Source: CANJIV01 sp046330225 (GTDB lineage Bacteria; Actinomycetota; Thermoleophilia; Solirubrobacterales; Solirubrobacteraceae). From it: a stretch of 64,000 nucleotides of DNA. Below the pieces are notes generated by a model. It searched no databases and was not told where the DNA came from. It saw only the letters and a list, made by a program, of their open reading frames with translations. Shown here in pieces: positions 53,147 to 61,643 of this stretch. Position numbers and translations under genes: made by a program. Positions within the stretch are counted from its first letter, which is position 1. The number at the start of each line of letters is the position of its first letter. The stretch lies in contig JAXLTD010000004.1 in NCBI GenBank assembly GCA_046330225.1, positions 62,001 to 126,000 of the forward strand, in the 5' to 3' direction.

Positions 53147-54444
53147 GGCGACGTCGCCTCCCGCCGCGCCCGGTCCGACACGAGCAGGAGCAGCGCGAGC
53201 AGCACGAAGTTCGCCACGATCGAGGAGCCGCCGTACGAGATGAAGGGGAGCGTCACGCCGGTGAGCGGGATGACCTTCGTGACGCCGCCCACGATCACGA
53301 AGACCTGCAGCGCGAAGACGGCGGTGAGCCCCGCGGCGAGCAGCGTCGAGAACGAGTCGCGCGCCAGGGTGGCGATCCGGAACCCGCGCTCGGCGATCAG
53401 CAGGTACACGAACAGCACCGCGCAGGCCCCGACGAGGCCGAGCTCGTTGACGATCACCGCGTAGATCAGGTCGGTGTCGGGCGCCGGAATGATCGTTCCT
53501 CCGCCGGGGAGCGCCAGCAGCGACTGGCCGAACCCGACACCCAGCACGCCGCCGTCGGCCTGGGCGAAGAGGCTCTGGGCGATCTGGTAGCCCTCGTTGT
53601 CGATCACACCCCGCGCAAACGGATCGCGCCAGATGTCGATGCGGTCCTGCACGTAGGCGAGGTTGGACGAGAAGAACCATGCGCCCAGGGAGAACATCCC
53701 CAGGCCGACCACGACGAACGACGCCCGGTTGGTTGCGACGTAGAGCAGCGCCAGGAAGGCGCCGAAGAACATCAGCGACGACCCGAGGTCGCGGATGACG
53801 ATGAGCATGAGCATCGCCATCCCCCACACCACGAGCAGCGGGCCGAACTGCTTGAGCGGCGGGATCGTGATGCCGAGGATCCGCCGCGACCCCTGCACGA
53901 GCACCTGGCGCGTGTCGCGCAGGTAGGACGCGAGGAAGATGACGATTCCGATCTTGGCGAACTCCGCCGGCTGGAAGGCGAGCGGGCCGACGTCGACGGC
54001 GAGGTAGGCGCCGTTGACCTGCCCGCCGATGCCGGGCAGCCGCGGGGCCAGGAGCAGCAGGATCGAGGTGATCGCGATGAGGTAGCGGTAGCGCTCGAGC
54101 TTGCGGTAGTCGCGCAGGAAGATGATCGTCGCGGCGAAGAAGGCCAGGCCGACGACGAACCACTGCGCCTGCTCGCGGGCCAGGGTGTCGTCGATCCGGT
54201 AGATCATCACGAGGCCGAAGCTGGCCAGGACGGCGAAGAGCGGGAAGAGGTACGGGTCGGCGTTCGGCAGCCGGAAGCGCAGGATGATGTGGACCGCCAG
54301 GCAGAGGCCGAGGAAGATCGCGCCGTAGCTCAGCGAGAGGTTCGAGAGCTGGTTGGAGCGCTGCACGAAGACCGCCGCGAACCCGGCGGTCACCAGCAGC
54401 GACGCTGGGATCAGGCCGAGCAGCTCCCGGTTGCGGGCGCTCAC
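53143..54444 (-). CDS. rodA: SEDS glycosyltransferase (RodA/FtsW)
   Basis: 433 residues, about ten to twelve membrane helices. GPLAFQPAEFAKIGIVIFLA with the conserved QPAE, RDLGSSLMFFGAFLALL, LGVGFGQS, APDTDLIYAVIVNELGLVG, and the final PLTGVTLPFISYGGSSIVANF are SEDS signatures. It polymerises lipid II into glycan strands, paired with pbpA. GTG start 7 bases after the pstP stop. Confidence 0.96.
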   Translation of the reverse strand: MSARNRELLGLIPASLLVTAGFAAVFVQRSNQLSNLSLSYGAIFLGLCLAVHIILRFRLPNADPYLFPLFAVLASFGLVMIYRIDDTLAREQAQWFVVGLAFFAATIIFLRDYRKLERYRYLIAITSILLLLAPRLPGIGGQVNGAYLAVDVGPLAFQPAEFAKIGIVIFLASYLRDTRQVLVQGSRRILGITIPPLKQFGPLLVVWGMAMLMLIVIRDLGSSLMFFGAFLALLYVATNRASFVVVGLGMFSLGAWFFSSNLAYVQDRIDIWRDPFARGVIDNEGYQIAQSLFAQADGGVLGVGFGQSLLALPGGGTIIPAPDTDLIYAVIVNELGLVGACAVLFVYLLIAERGFRIATLARDSFSTLLAAGLTAVFALQVFVIVGGVTKVIPLTGVTLPFISYGGSSIVANFVLLALLLLVSDRARREATSP

Positions 54445-54451
54445 CGGCGGC

Positions 54452-55684
54452 TCACCCGTCGAGCTGCCCGCGCTCGATCTTGCGGACGAGGTCGGCGGCG
54501 TCGCCGCGGCTGCGCAGCTGGTGGTCCAGGAGCTTCTTGCGGCGGGCGGCGGAGAGGTCGGCCGCCGGGACGCCGGACACGTAGTACTGCTCGTAGAGCT
54601 CGGCGCCGAACGGCCCGTCGTACGGAAGCCCGCGGTACACCGTCACGAACCCCTGGGCGTCGGTGCCGACGAAGTAGACGGCCCGGCTGGCCATCCAGGC
54701 GCCGACGGCGACGAGCCCGAGCACGGCGATCGTGGCCAGGGCCGGCACGACGCGCCGCCAGCGCCGCCGCTTCGCCGGCGCCGGCGCGGGACGCGGCGGG
54801 CGGGGGCTGCGCGGGGTCACTGCGGCGGGGGCCGCCGCGGCCTCGGCCTGCTGGCGGTGCAGCGCGGCGCGCACGTCGGCCTGCGACGGGGCGGACTGGC
54901 CGAGCGCCGTGGGCTGGTCGCCGGCTGCGGTCGCGGGGGCCGACCCGGCGACGGCGGGCGCCGTCCCCTCGACCTCCTCGAGGCGAAAGAGGATCACGGT
55001 GATGTTGTCCCGGCCGCCCGCAGCGTTGGCCTCTTCGATCAGGGCGCGGCCGGTCGCGACGAGATCGGGCGCGGACCCGATGAGCTCGCCGATCCGCCGG
55101 TCGCTGACCATCCCGGTCAGGCCATCGCTGCACAGCAGGAACACGTCGCCGTCTCGCGCCGGCACGGTGAACGTGTCGACGTCCACCCACGCCTCGACAC
55201 CCAGCGCCCGGGTGATGACCGACTTCTGCGGATGCTCCTCGGCTTCCTCGGCCGTGAGCTTGCCGCGGCGCACGAGCTCGCCGACCAGGGAGTGGTCGTT
55301 CGTGAGCTGCTCCAGCCCGCCGTCCCGGTAGCGGTACGCGCGGCTGTCGCCGACGTGGGCGAATGAGACGAAATCCTCGCCGACGTACGCCGCGGTCAGC
55401 GTCGTGCCCATGCCCGTCCGCGCGGCATCCTCGGAGGCGACGCCGTGGATCCGCTCGTTGGCCTCCCGCACGACGCGGGCGAGGCGCTCCTCGGCGGTGC
55501 CCGCATCGGGAAGGCCGCCTTCGAACGCCTCGACGGCCAGCCGTGACGCAACCTCCCCGGCCTGGGCGCCGCCCATCCCGTCGGCCACGACGAAGACCGG
55601 GGCGCGGGCGAACAGCGAGTCCTCGTTCGCCCGCCGCTGACGCCCGGTGTCGGACTTCTCGAAGTGCTCGGCAACCCGCAGCAT
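54452..55684 (-). CDS. pstP: PP2C-type Ser/Thr phosphatase
   Basis: 410 residues. Cytosolic PP2C domain with metal motifs RRANEDS, VADGMGG, FAHVGDSRAYRYR, LCSDGLTGMV and GGRDNITVIL. A Pro/Ala-rich linker and a membrane helix (about 310-330) lead to a C-terminal external domain. It reverses phosphorylation by the neighbouring kinases. It lies 10 bases downstream of fhaB in the operon. Confidence 0.96.
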   Translation of the reverse strand: MLRVAEHFEKSDTGRQRRANEDSLFARAPVFVVADGMGGAQAGEVASRLAVEAFEGGLPDAGTAEERLARVVREANERIHGVASEDAARTGMGTTLTAAYVGEDFVSFAHVGDSRAYRYRDGGLEQLTNDHSLVGELVRRGKLTAEEAEEHPQKSVITRALGVEAWVDVDTFTVPARDGDVFLLCSDGLTGMVSDRRIGELIGSAPDLVATGRALIEEANAAGGRDNITVILFRLEEVEGTAPAVAGSAPATAAGDQPTALGQSAPSQADVRAALHRQQAEAAAAPAAVTPRSPRPPRPAPAPAKRRRWRRVVPALATIAVLGLVAVGAWMASRAVYFVGTDAQGFVTVYRGLPYDGPFGAELYEQYYVSGVPAADLSAARRKKLLDHQLRSRGDAADLVRKIERGQLDG

Positions 55685-55694
55685 CAGCCCACCA

Positions 55695-56204
55695 TCATTG
55701 CCAGTAGGAGAATTCGTTGTCGCCGATGCGGATCTTGTCGCCCGGGTGCAGCGGCTGCGGGCCGCGGACGATCTCCGCGTTGAGGTACGTGCCGTTGGTG
55801 GACCCGAGGTCCTCGAGGACGAGGAGGTCCCCCTGCCGGATGATGCGCGCGTGCTGGGACGAGGCGTAGGGATCCTCGATCCGGATCTCCGCCTGGGCGC
55901 CGCGGCCGAGCACGACGCCGTCGAGGATGTCGTACTCCGCGCCCCGCTCGAGGCCGGCGGCGTGCTCGACCCGGAGGATCGGGTCGAGGTCCTCGGTGCG
56001 CTCCGGGCCGCCGAGCCCCACGGACGCCGCGTGCAGGCCGGTCGCGTCGGGCGGCGGCTCGTCGACGACGGGGCCGGCCCCTGCCCCCGCTGCCGGCTGG
56101 CCGCGCCGCAGATCCTTCAGCGCGCTGCGCGCCACCCACAGCAGGAACAGGTAGAGCACCGCGAGGAACGCGAACTTCAGGGCGACCGAGGCGGGCTCCA
56201 GCAT
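55695..56204 (-). CDS. fhaB: FHA-domain protein with N-terminal membrane helix
   Basis: 169 residues. Membrane segment at about residues 8-28, a linker, then the FHA domain: VVLGRGAQAEIRIEDPYASSQHARI and LEDLGSTNGTYLN, which bind phosphothreonine. It sits right after the small 54-codon ORF: its ATG is adjacent to that ORF's TAG. No Shine-Dalgarno is visible, so its translation may depend on termination-reinitiation. Confidence 0.95.
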   Translation of the reverse strand: MLEPASVALKFAFLAVLYLFLLWVARSALKDLRRGQPAAGAGAGPVVDEPPPDATGLHAASVGLGGPERTEDLDPILRVEHAAGLERGAEYDILDGVVLGRGAQAEIRIEDPYASSQHARIIRQGDLLVLEDLGSTNGTYLNAEIVRGPQPLHPGDKIRIGDNEFSYWQ

Positions 56205-56369
56205 CTAGTGGTTCGTCCGGGAGGTCGTGGTGGGCTTGGTCGGCCGCTGGCGGTGGCTGGCGAGGACGCAGGCCCGCAGGAGTGCCAGCGGCACTCCAAG
56301 GGCCGAGGACGCGGCCAGGCGCCGATCAGCGGGCGATCCAAGCGCGACAGGACGTGCCGGATGGACCAC
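56205..56369 (-). CDS. Hidden 54-residue protein between fhaA and fhaB
   Basis: A GTG-started 54-codon ORF fills the whole gap between fhaA and fhaB. Its GTG shares one base with the fhaA TAG. A GGAGGG ribosome site inside the last fhaA codons lies 5-6 bases upstream. Its TAG touches the fhaB ATG with no gap. The product is basic with a hydrophobic middle (ALGVPLALLRACVLA, residues about 24-38), so it could be a single-span peptide or a signal-anchored protein. No family recognised. Because fhaB has no ribosome site of its own, translation of this ORF could be needed for fhaB expression. Confidence 0.6.
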   Translation of the reverse strand: MVHPARPVALGSPADRRLAASSALGVPLALLRACVLASHRQRPTKPTTTSRTNH

Positions 56370-57130
56370 TAGCCCTCCAGCTCGAACGTGATCGCGGCCG
56401 TGCCCAGGACGATGCGGTCGCCGTCGTGCAGGGCCTGCGGCGCCGCCACCTTCTGGCCGTTGACCATGACGCCGTTGGTCGAGTTCATGTCGGCGATCAC
56501 CCAGCCGGCGCCGGACGGGCGGATCTCGGCGTGGCGCCGGGAGACGTTGGCGTCACTGACCACGATGTCGCTGTCGCGGCTGCGGCCGAGCACCGCGCCG
56601 TCCCGGCCCAGCGTCATCCGGCGGCCGTCGACGACCACCACCGCGGTCGGCGTGCGCACCGGCGCCGCCGCCTCGCGCATGGGCTCGCGCAGCCGCTCGG
56701 CAGAGAACACCATCGTCTGGCTCGCCTCGCCCTGGCGCGGCTGCTGCGCGGGGTCCTCGGCGGGCTTCACGAGGCGCGCCTGGATGCCGAACTCGCCGAG
56801 GCGGAGGTGCTCGTCGGTGCGGAACTCGACGACCGGGCGGCCGAGCAGGGCCAGGCGCTCGCGGCGGGCATGCTCGAGCAGGTGGGCGCACAGCTCCTTC
56901 GACAGGGCGTCCTCGTACTCCGCGAACCGGTCGTGATCCTCCGGCGAGAGGTAGACCACGTACTCGTTCGGCACGTAGGTGCGCGACACCGACACGGTCT
57001 TGTGCTCCTCCATGTGGCGCGCGAGCTTCCGCGCGATCTCCACGGGACGCACTTCGGACCGGAACGCCCGGCTGAACGTGCCTTCGACGAGGCCCGCAAT
57101 CCTGTTCTCGAGGTTCCTGAGCACGCTCAT
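56369..57130 (-). CDS. fhaA: FhaA-type protein (DUF3662 plus FHA domain)
   Basis: 253 residues. N-terminal DUF3662 domain (LENRIAGLVEGTFSRAFRSEVRPVEIARKLARHME, VPNEYVVYLSPEDHDRF), a linker, and the FHA domain (AVLGRSRDSDIVVSDANVSRRHAEI, MNSTNGVMVNG). It binds phosphorylated partners such as MurJ-type proteins in mycobacteria. It lies 13 bases after the kinase gene and is followed by the 54-codon ORF. Confidence 0.95.
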   Translation of the reverse strand: MSVLRNLENRIAGLVEGTFSRAFRSEVRPVEIARKLARHMEEHKTVSVSRTYVPNEYVVYLSPEDHDRFAEYEDALSKELCAHLLEHARRERLALLGRPVVEFRTDEHLRLGEFGIQARLVKPAEDPAQQPRQGEASQTMVFSAERLREPMREAAAPVRTPTAVVVVDGRRMTLGRDGAVLGRSRDSDIVVSDANVSRRHAEIRPSGAGWVIADMNSTNGVMVNGQKVAAPQALHDGDRIVLGTAAITFELEG

Positions 57131-57143
57131 GCTCGCCGCGATG

Positions 57144-58879
57144 CTACGGGGTATCCGCGGGCCGGTTCGCCGTTCGCAAGGCCCAGCCGCCGAGCGCGAG
57201 CGCAGCACCGAGCGCCGGACCCCACGCGCCGCCGGCCGGGACAGGGGATTCGATGGCCGTTCCCAGCGCCCGTCCGAGCCCGTTCGTGGCCGCCGCGAGC
57301 CCCGCGGCCCAGGCGACCGCGCCGATCAGCGCGACCGGCCAGGCGCGCGTGCGCACGGCCCAGGGCAGCACGACCGCGAACGCGGCCCACAGTGCCGCGC
57401 CGGCGACGAGGCCGGAGGAGACGACCGGGGCGACCGCATCCCGGGCGGCGTCCGTCGCCGATCCCTCCCAGGCCGCTGCCGGCGCGCTCGCCGCGGGCGG
57501 ACCCAGGAGCAGGCTGCGCCCCAGCGCCGCCTCGGCCAGGGCCAGCCACCAGAAGCCGAGCGCCCCCAGGGCAGCGCGGTGCCACCAGCGCCGGGGCTGG
57601 CCGGCCTGCGGGGGGACGGCGCCGGCGCGGGCCGCCCGGCCCTGTCGGGGGGCCAGCGCGGGCGCCGACCACGTGCGCCCGGCGGGCCAGGCCAGCAGCG
57701 GCCACCCCGCGGCCCCCGCCACGCGGCCGGCGGCGGCACCCGGCCGGTGGCCGCGAGCCAGGCGGCGAGGCCGGCGGCAGCGGCGAGCCAGCCCGCCCGC
57801 GGGGCGGCAGCCACGAGCCCGGCGGCCGCAGCCGCGCCGAGCACGGGTGAGCGGGGCACCGCCGAGCCCGGCGAGCGCCGCGCCGGCGAGCGCCGCCGCG
57901 CTGGCGGCGGCGCCGCGCGGCCTGCCGCCGGCGGGATGCGCGGGAGCGGCCGCGCCGGCACCGCGACCCCGGGCTCGTCGCTGAGGGCCGGGGCTGCCGC
58001 GGCCAAGGTCCGCCGCAGGTCGGCCGCCGTGCCGCGGTCATCCGGGTCGGCACTCAGCGCCCGATCGATCGCCGTCACCAACGCCGCGGGCAGATCCGGC
58101 CGCGGGCGGGCCAGGGATGGAAGCTGCCGCCCGATGCGCCGGGCCGTCGCGGCGGGGCTCGGCGCCCGCACCGGATGCGTCCCGGCGAACGCCTCGTAGA
58201 GGAGCAGCGCCATGGCGTAGACGTCGGCTTCCGGGCCGGCGTGCCGGCCTTCGGCCTGCTCCGGCGCCATGTAGGCCAGCGTCCCGACGACGTCCCCGGT
58301 CCGGGTGAGCGGCACCGCGTCCGCCAGGCGTGCCACGCCGAAGTCCGTGAGCTTCGCCACGCCGGCGTCGCTGTGCGGCGCCTCGGGGATGAGCACGTTC
58401 TGGGGCTTGACGTCGCGATGCACGACCCCGCGCTCGTGCGCGTGCCCCAGCGCGTCGCAGAGTGCCACGCCGATCACGGCGACGTCCCGGTCCGAGAGCG
58501 CCCCCGCCGCGGTCAGCTCGTCGAGCGTTCCGCCTTCCACGAGCTCGGAAACGAGGTAGTGGGCCTCCTCGTCCGCGCCGGCCTCGTGCAGCGCCACGAC
58601 GCCCGGGTGGCTGAGGCGCGCCGCCGCGAGCGCCTCGCGCGCGGCCCGCTCGTCGTCGCCGGCGGGGGTCCGCGGGACGACCTTGACCGCCACGAGGCGC
58701 TGGAGGGTCTCGTCGCGCGCGAGCCACACCGCGCCGAAGCCGCCGGACCCCAGGCGGCGCACCAGGACGTAGCGCCCCAGGACGCGGCGCTCGGAGGGGC
58801 TGGCGCCCGGCCGCGGCGCGTCGCCGGGCCCCTCGGGCCATGGCTGCGTGGGCAGGGGAAGGGTGTCGGTGGGGCGCAC
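57144..58879 (-). pseudogene. Membrane Ser/Thr kinase gene with one-base frameshift
   Basis: From GTG 58879: full kinase domain with LGSGGFGAVW, VAVKVV, VHRDVKPQN, LTDFGVAR and GTLAYMAPEQ (residues about 35-300), then a linker and a first hydrophobic helix (AAAAAGLVAAAPRAGWLAAAAGLAAWLAA). The frame then leaves the protein-like path; the correct continuation, RVAGAAGWPLLAWPAGRTW and four more hydrophobic helices, lies in another frame down to 57144. One missing base near 57727 explains this and gives about 578 residues. Likely a sequence error, since kinase and tail are both intact. Confidence 0.8.
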
Positions 58880-58987
58880 CGCTGCAAGATTTCGGTGCTG
58901 GAGGAAGGCTCCCTGCCCTCCGCGGCGAACCCGTACGAAGCGTTCACCTGCCCTCGATGGGCATACTAGGCATCCCCGAACGTCCCA

Positions 58988-58993
58988 AGGAGC
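58988..58993 (+). promoter_or_regulatory. Ribosome binding site that fixes a TTG start
   Basis: AAGGAG, 7 bases before TTG 59001; the upstream in-frame ATG at 58848 lies within the promoter side of the divergent kinase gene. Confidence 0.65.
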
Positions 58994-59000
58994 GAAGGCA

Positions 59001-60119
59001 TTGTCGTTCTTCGACGAGGGGGATGAGCCGCGCCGGGCCCCTCGCCCGCGCCGGCCATCCCGGCCGCCCCGCAGCGGCGCAGACGCCGATCAGCAGACGC
59101 TGCTGGTCCGCCGCGCCGTGGCCGCCGGCGCCGTGCTCGTGGCGATCATCGTGCTCGTCGTCGGGGTCCGCGGCTGCCTGAACAGCCAGAAGCAGGACAG
59201 CCTGCGGTCCTACAACCGGGACGTCGGGGCGCTTGTTGAGGAGTCCGACAACCAGGTCGGCAAGCCGTTCTTCGAGGCCATGAGCGGAGGGACGGCGTCG
59301 ACCGCGTCGGGCGGCAACCAGGCGCTCGACCTCCAGACCACGGTCAACCAGCTCTCCGCGACCGCCGACAGCCTCGTCAAGCGGGCCAAGAAGCTCGACG
59401 TGCCCGGCGACATGAACGCGGCCCAGACGAACCTCCTCCTGACCCTCACGCTGCGCCGCGACGCCATCGCCAAGGTGGCCGGCAAGCTCCCGACGGCACT
59501 CGGCAACACCGGCGCCGACCAGGCCGTCGCCCAGATCGCGGGCGAGATGTCGGTGCTGCTTGGCTCCGACGTCGTCTACTCCCAGCGGGTCAAGCCGCTC
59601 ATCGAGCAGACGCTGAGCGAGGCCGGGGTGAACGGCCAGACCGTCGTGTCGAGCCGCTTCGTCCCCAACATCACCTGGGTCGACGAGGCCACCGTCGCCC
59701 AGAACCTCGGCGCCTCGGTCGGCGGCACGCAGAAGACCACCGGCCCGGTCGCCCCCGGCTCGCACGGCCACGGGCTGGACTCCGTCGCGGTCAACGGCAC
59801 CGATCTCACGACCGACGCCGCCAACCGCATCCCGGCCGGGTCTGACCTCACCTTCTCGGTCACGTTCTCCAACCAGGGCGAGAACGACGAGAAGAACGTC
59901 GCCGTCAACGTCGAGATCGCCGGCTCCGGCCAGCCGTTGAAGGCGACGGCCAACGTGCCCAACTCGCCGGCCGGGGAGACGCAGACCGTCGACGTACCGT
60001 TCAAGCAGTCCCCGCCGGCCGGGACCCCGGTGAAGATCAAGGTGACGGTCGCGGACGTGCCCGGCGAGGCGGACTCGAGCAACAACACCGCAACCTACTC
60101 GGCGCTCTTCACGTCCTAG
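59001..60119 (+). CDS. Membrane-anchored protein with CARDB domain
   Basis: 372 residues from TTG. Basic N-terminus, one membrane helix (about 38-58), then a helical external domain (about 60-230: repeated Leu/Ala heptads, TTVNQLSATADSLVKRAKKL) and a C-terminal CARDB/Ig-like domain (FSVTFSNQGENDEKNVAVNVEIAG to DSSNNTATYSALF). Function unknown; the helical part may bind wall or partner proteins. Divergent from the kinase gene. Confidence 0.85.
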   Translation: MSFFDEGDEPRRAPRPRRPSRPPRSGADADQQTLLVRRAVAAGAVLVAIIVLVVGVRGCLNSQKQDSLRSYNRDVGALVEESDNQVGKPFFEAMSGGTASTASGGNQALDLQTTVNQLSATADSLVKRAKKLDVPGDMNAAQTNLLLTLTLRRDAIAKVAGKLPTALGNTGADQAVAQIAGEMSVLLGSDVVYSQRVKPLIEQTLSEAGVNGQTVVSSRFVPNITWVDEATVAQNLGASVGGTQKTTGPVAPGSHGHGLDSVAVNGTDLTTDAANRIPAGSDLTFSVTFSNQGENDEKNVAVNVEIAGSGQPLKATANVPNSPAGETQTVDVPFKQSPPAGTPVKIKVTVADVPGEADSSNNTATYSALFTS

Positions 60120-60144
60120 CGGCCTCAGGCCGGCCGGTCCAATC

Positions 60145-60150
60145 TATGCT
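60145..60150 (+). promoter_or_regulatory. -10 box of the leaderless DUF4446 gene
   Basis: TATGCT, 7 bases before GTG 60158. The ATG at 60146 lies inside this box, so it is unlikely to be the start. Confidence 0.55.
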
Positions 60151-60157
60151 TGGACCG

Positions 60158-60676
60158 GTGGACGGGCTCACCGACACCGCGGGGATCGTCGCACTCGTCG
60201 GCGTCGGCGTCGGCGCGGCGGCCCTGATCCTCAGCATCGTCCTCGCGGTGAAGCTGCGCCGGCTCCGGGCCGCCCAGTCTGTCCTCATCGGGGCGGCGGA
60301 GACCGACGACCTCGTCGCCCACTCTGCCCGCCTGCAGAGTGAGTTCGGGTCGCTGCGCGCCGGCGTCGAGGAGGCCGCGGACCGCCTCCACGCGCGCATG
60401 GCTGAGGCCGAGCGCCGGCTCGATGGCTCGATCACCTACCGGGCCCTCGTGCGCTACGACGCCTACAACGAGATGTCGGGCCGCCAGTCGCTCTCGATCG
60501 CGCTCCTCGACGCCTCGAAGTCGGGCGTCGTGCTCACGTCCATCCACCACCGGGATCAGTCCCGGCTCTACGCCAAGCAGGTCCGCCACGGCACAGGAGA
60601 ACTGGAGCTCTCGCCGGAGGAGGCCGAGGCGGTGCGGCTCGCCGTGACCGGGGGCGGCACGGCAGACGCCTCCTGA
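60158..60676 (+). CDS. DUF4446 family membrane protein
   Basis: 172 residues. N-terminal membrane helix (about 8-30, GIVALVGVGVGAAALILSIVLAV), a coiled-coil (EFGSLRAGVEEAADRLHARMAEAERRLDG), then the conserved beta-rich end VRYDAYNEMSGRQSLSIALLDASKSGVVLTSIHHRDQSRLYAK and ELSPEEAEAV. Matches DUF4446 of unknown function, common in Gram-positive bacteria. Probably leaderless. Confidence 0.92.
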   Translation: MDGLTDTAGIVALVGVGVGAAALILSIVLAVKLRRLRAAQSVLIGAAETDDLVAHSARLQSEFGSLRAGVEEAADRLHARMAEAERRLDGSITYRALVRYDAYNEMSGRQSLSIALLDASKSGVVLTSIHHRDQSRLYAKQVRHGTGELELSPEEAEAVRLAVTGGGTADAS

Positions 60677-60698
60677 CGGGACCCGCGGCACGGACGGC

Positions 60699-60704
60699 TA
60701 CACT
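60699..60704 (+). promoter_or_regulatory. -10 box of the leaderless HNH gene
   Basis: TACACT, 8 bases before GTG 60713; no Shine-Dalgarno. Confidence 0.55.
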
Positions 60705-60712
60705 CCGCGGCG

Positions 60713-61291
60713 GTGATGGCCGACGTCAGCCCACCAGCGCCAGCCGGGTCCGCGCCGCTCGATGAGCACCAGCGGCGGGGACGTGACGCTGGGCGGGTGC
60801 TCGTCCTGAACGCGACCTTCGAGCCGATCAACGTCTGCTCGGTCCGTCGCGCCGCCGTCCTGCTGCTGAAATCCAAGGCCGAGCTCATCGAGCACGCCGC
60901 CTGGGAGCTGCGCTCCGAGCGGATGTCAATGAGCCGCCCGCTCGTGATCCGGCTCGTGAGCTACGTGCGCATCCCCCGCGACGCCCACCGCCGCAAGATC
61001 ACCCGGCGCGCGGTCTTCGCGCGTGACCGCTGGGAGTGCCAGTACTGCGGGTCGCGATCGAACCTCACCGTCGACCACGTCGTCCCGCGCTCCCGCGGCG
61101 GAGACTCGAGCTGGGAGAACATCGTGGCCTCCTGCGCGCCGTGCAACCGGCGCAAGGGCGACCGCCTGCCCCGGCAGGTCGGCATGACGCTGCGCCGCGA
61201 GCCCGGAACGCCGAGCCCGCACATCTTCATCCACGTCGCGAGCCCGACGATTCCCGCCGCCTGGCGCGGCTACCTGCCCGAGCCCGCCTAG
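60713..61291 (+). CDS. HNH endonuclease
   Basis: 192 residues. N-terminal helper domain (RVLVLNATFEPINVCSVRRAAVLLLKSKAELIEH, the actinobacterial HNH-protein opening), then the HNH core: CQYCGSRSNLTVDHVVPRSRGGDSSWENIVASCAPCNRRKGDRLP, with the DH metal/general-base pair and two zinc-type CxxC motifs. Usual chromosomal form without an intein or restriction partner. Function in DNA repair is often supposed but not proven. Leaderless GTG chosen. Confidence 0.94.
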   Translation: MMADVSPPAPAGSAPLDEHQRRGRDAGRVLVLNATFEPINVCSVRRAAVLLLKSKAELIEHAAWELRSERMSMSRPLVIRLVSYVRIPRDAHRRKITRRAVFARDRWECQYCGSRSNLTVDHVVPRSRGGDSSWENIVASCAPCNRRKGDRLPRQVGMTLRREPGTPSPHIFIHVASPTIPAAWRGYLPEPA

Positions 61292-61311
61292 CGGCACGGG
61301 CCCCTGACGCA

Positions 61312-61341
61312 CGAAGGGCGCCGTCGACACGGCGCCCTTCG
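61312..61341. terminator. 13-bp hairpin after the HNH gene
   Basis: CGAAGGGCGCCGT-CGAC-ACGGCGCCCTTCG, perfect 13-base stem with a 4-base loop. It can end both the HNH transcript (plus) and a short minus-strand transcript from near 61530. No T-tract on either side. Confidence 0.75.
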
Positions 61342-61464
61342 CGTGCATCTCTGACTGGAACGTGGCCGCGGGCGGGGATGGTGCTGCCGGGGGGACGAGC
61401 TCCGGCGCCGCGTCGCGACGGTGATCCGGGTTGGATTCCGCCAAGCGGGTCCAGCCTGTCCGAC

Positions 61465-61509
61465 CTAGCGGCCGGTCACCTCCAGGGTCCCAAAGAAACT
61501 GTCACTCAA
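61465..61509 (-). CDS. 14-codon leader-like ORF with very strong ribosome site
   Basis: TTG-started ORF MSDSFFGTLEVTGR on the minus strand, preceded by AAAGGAGGT (61519-61527), a near-perfect anti-16S match 10 bases upstream. CGGACCA/TGGTCCG arms (about 61513-61537) place the ribosome site in a hairpin loop. A weak -10 (TAGATA, 61540-61545) lies just upstream, and the hairpin at 61312-61341 ends the unit. No other minus-strand gene follows before the HNH region, so it is an isolated small transcript encoding a peptide or acting as RNA. Evidence is sequence-only. Confidence 0.45.
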   Translation of the reverse strand: MSDSFFGTLEVTGR

Positions 61510-61512
61510 CTT

Positions 61513-61537
61513 CGGACCACCTCCTTTCTCTGGTCCG
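61513..61537 (-). promoter_or_regulatory. Hairpin enclosing a Shine-Dalgarno
   Basis: On the minus strand CGGACCA pairs with TGGTCCG over 7 bases, with AGAAAGGAGG in the loop. The ribosome site for the 14-codon ORF is thus displayed or controlled by a stem. Confidence 0.5.
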
Positions 61538-61606
61538 GGTATCTAAGCAGACGGTGGCGCCGGAGCCGAGGGCTTGGCGGCGTCAGGATCGGGCCGCCAC
61601 GCTGCG

Positions 61607-61634
61607 TTGCCAGGGGCGCCAGCGTCGCTAGTAT
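61607..61634 (+). promoter_or_regulatory. Promoter of the small membrane-protein gene
   Basis: TTGCCA (61607-61612), 16-base spacer, TAGTAT (61629-61634), then 9 bases to ATG 61644 with no Shine-Dalgarno, consistent with a leaderless mRNA. Confidence 0.6.
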
Positions 61635-61643
61635 GCCGCCGCG

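Noticed and set aside
61512..61530. Similarity to the 3' end of 16S rRNA (CCACCTCCTTTCT)
   Set aside because: The match is only the anti-Shine-Dalgarno core; no further rRNA sequence is present. It is better explained as a very strong ribosome site read on the minus strand.
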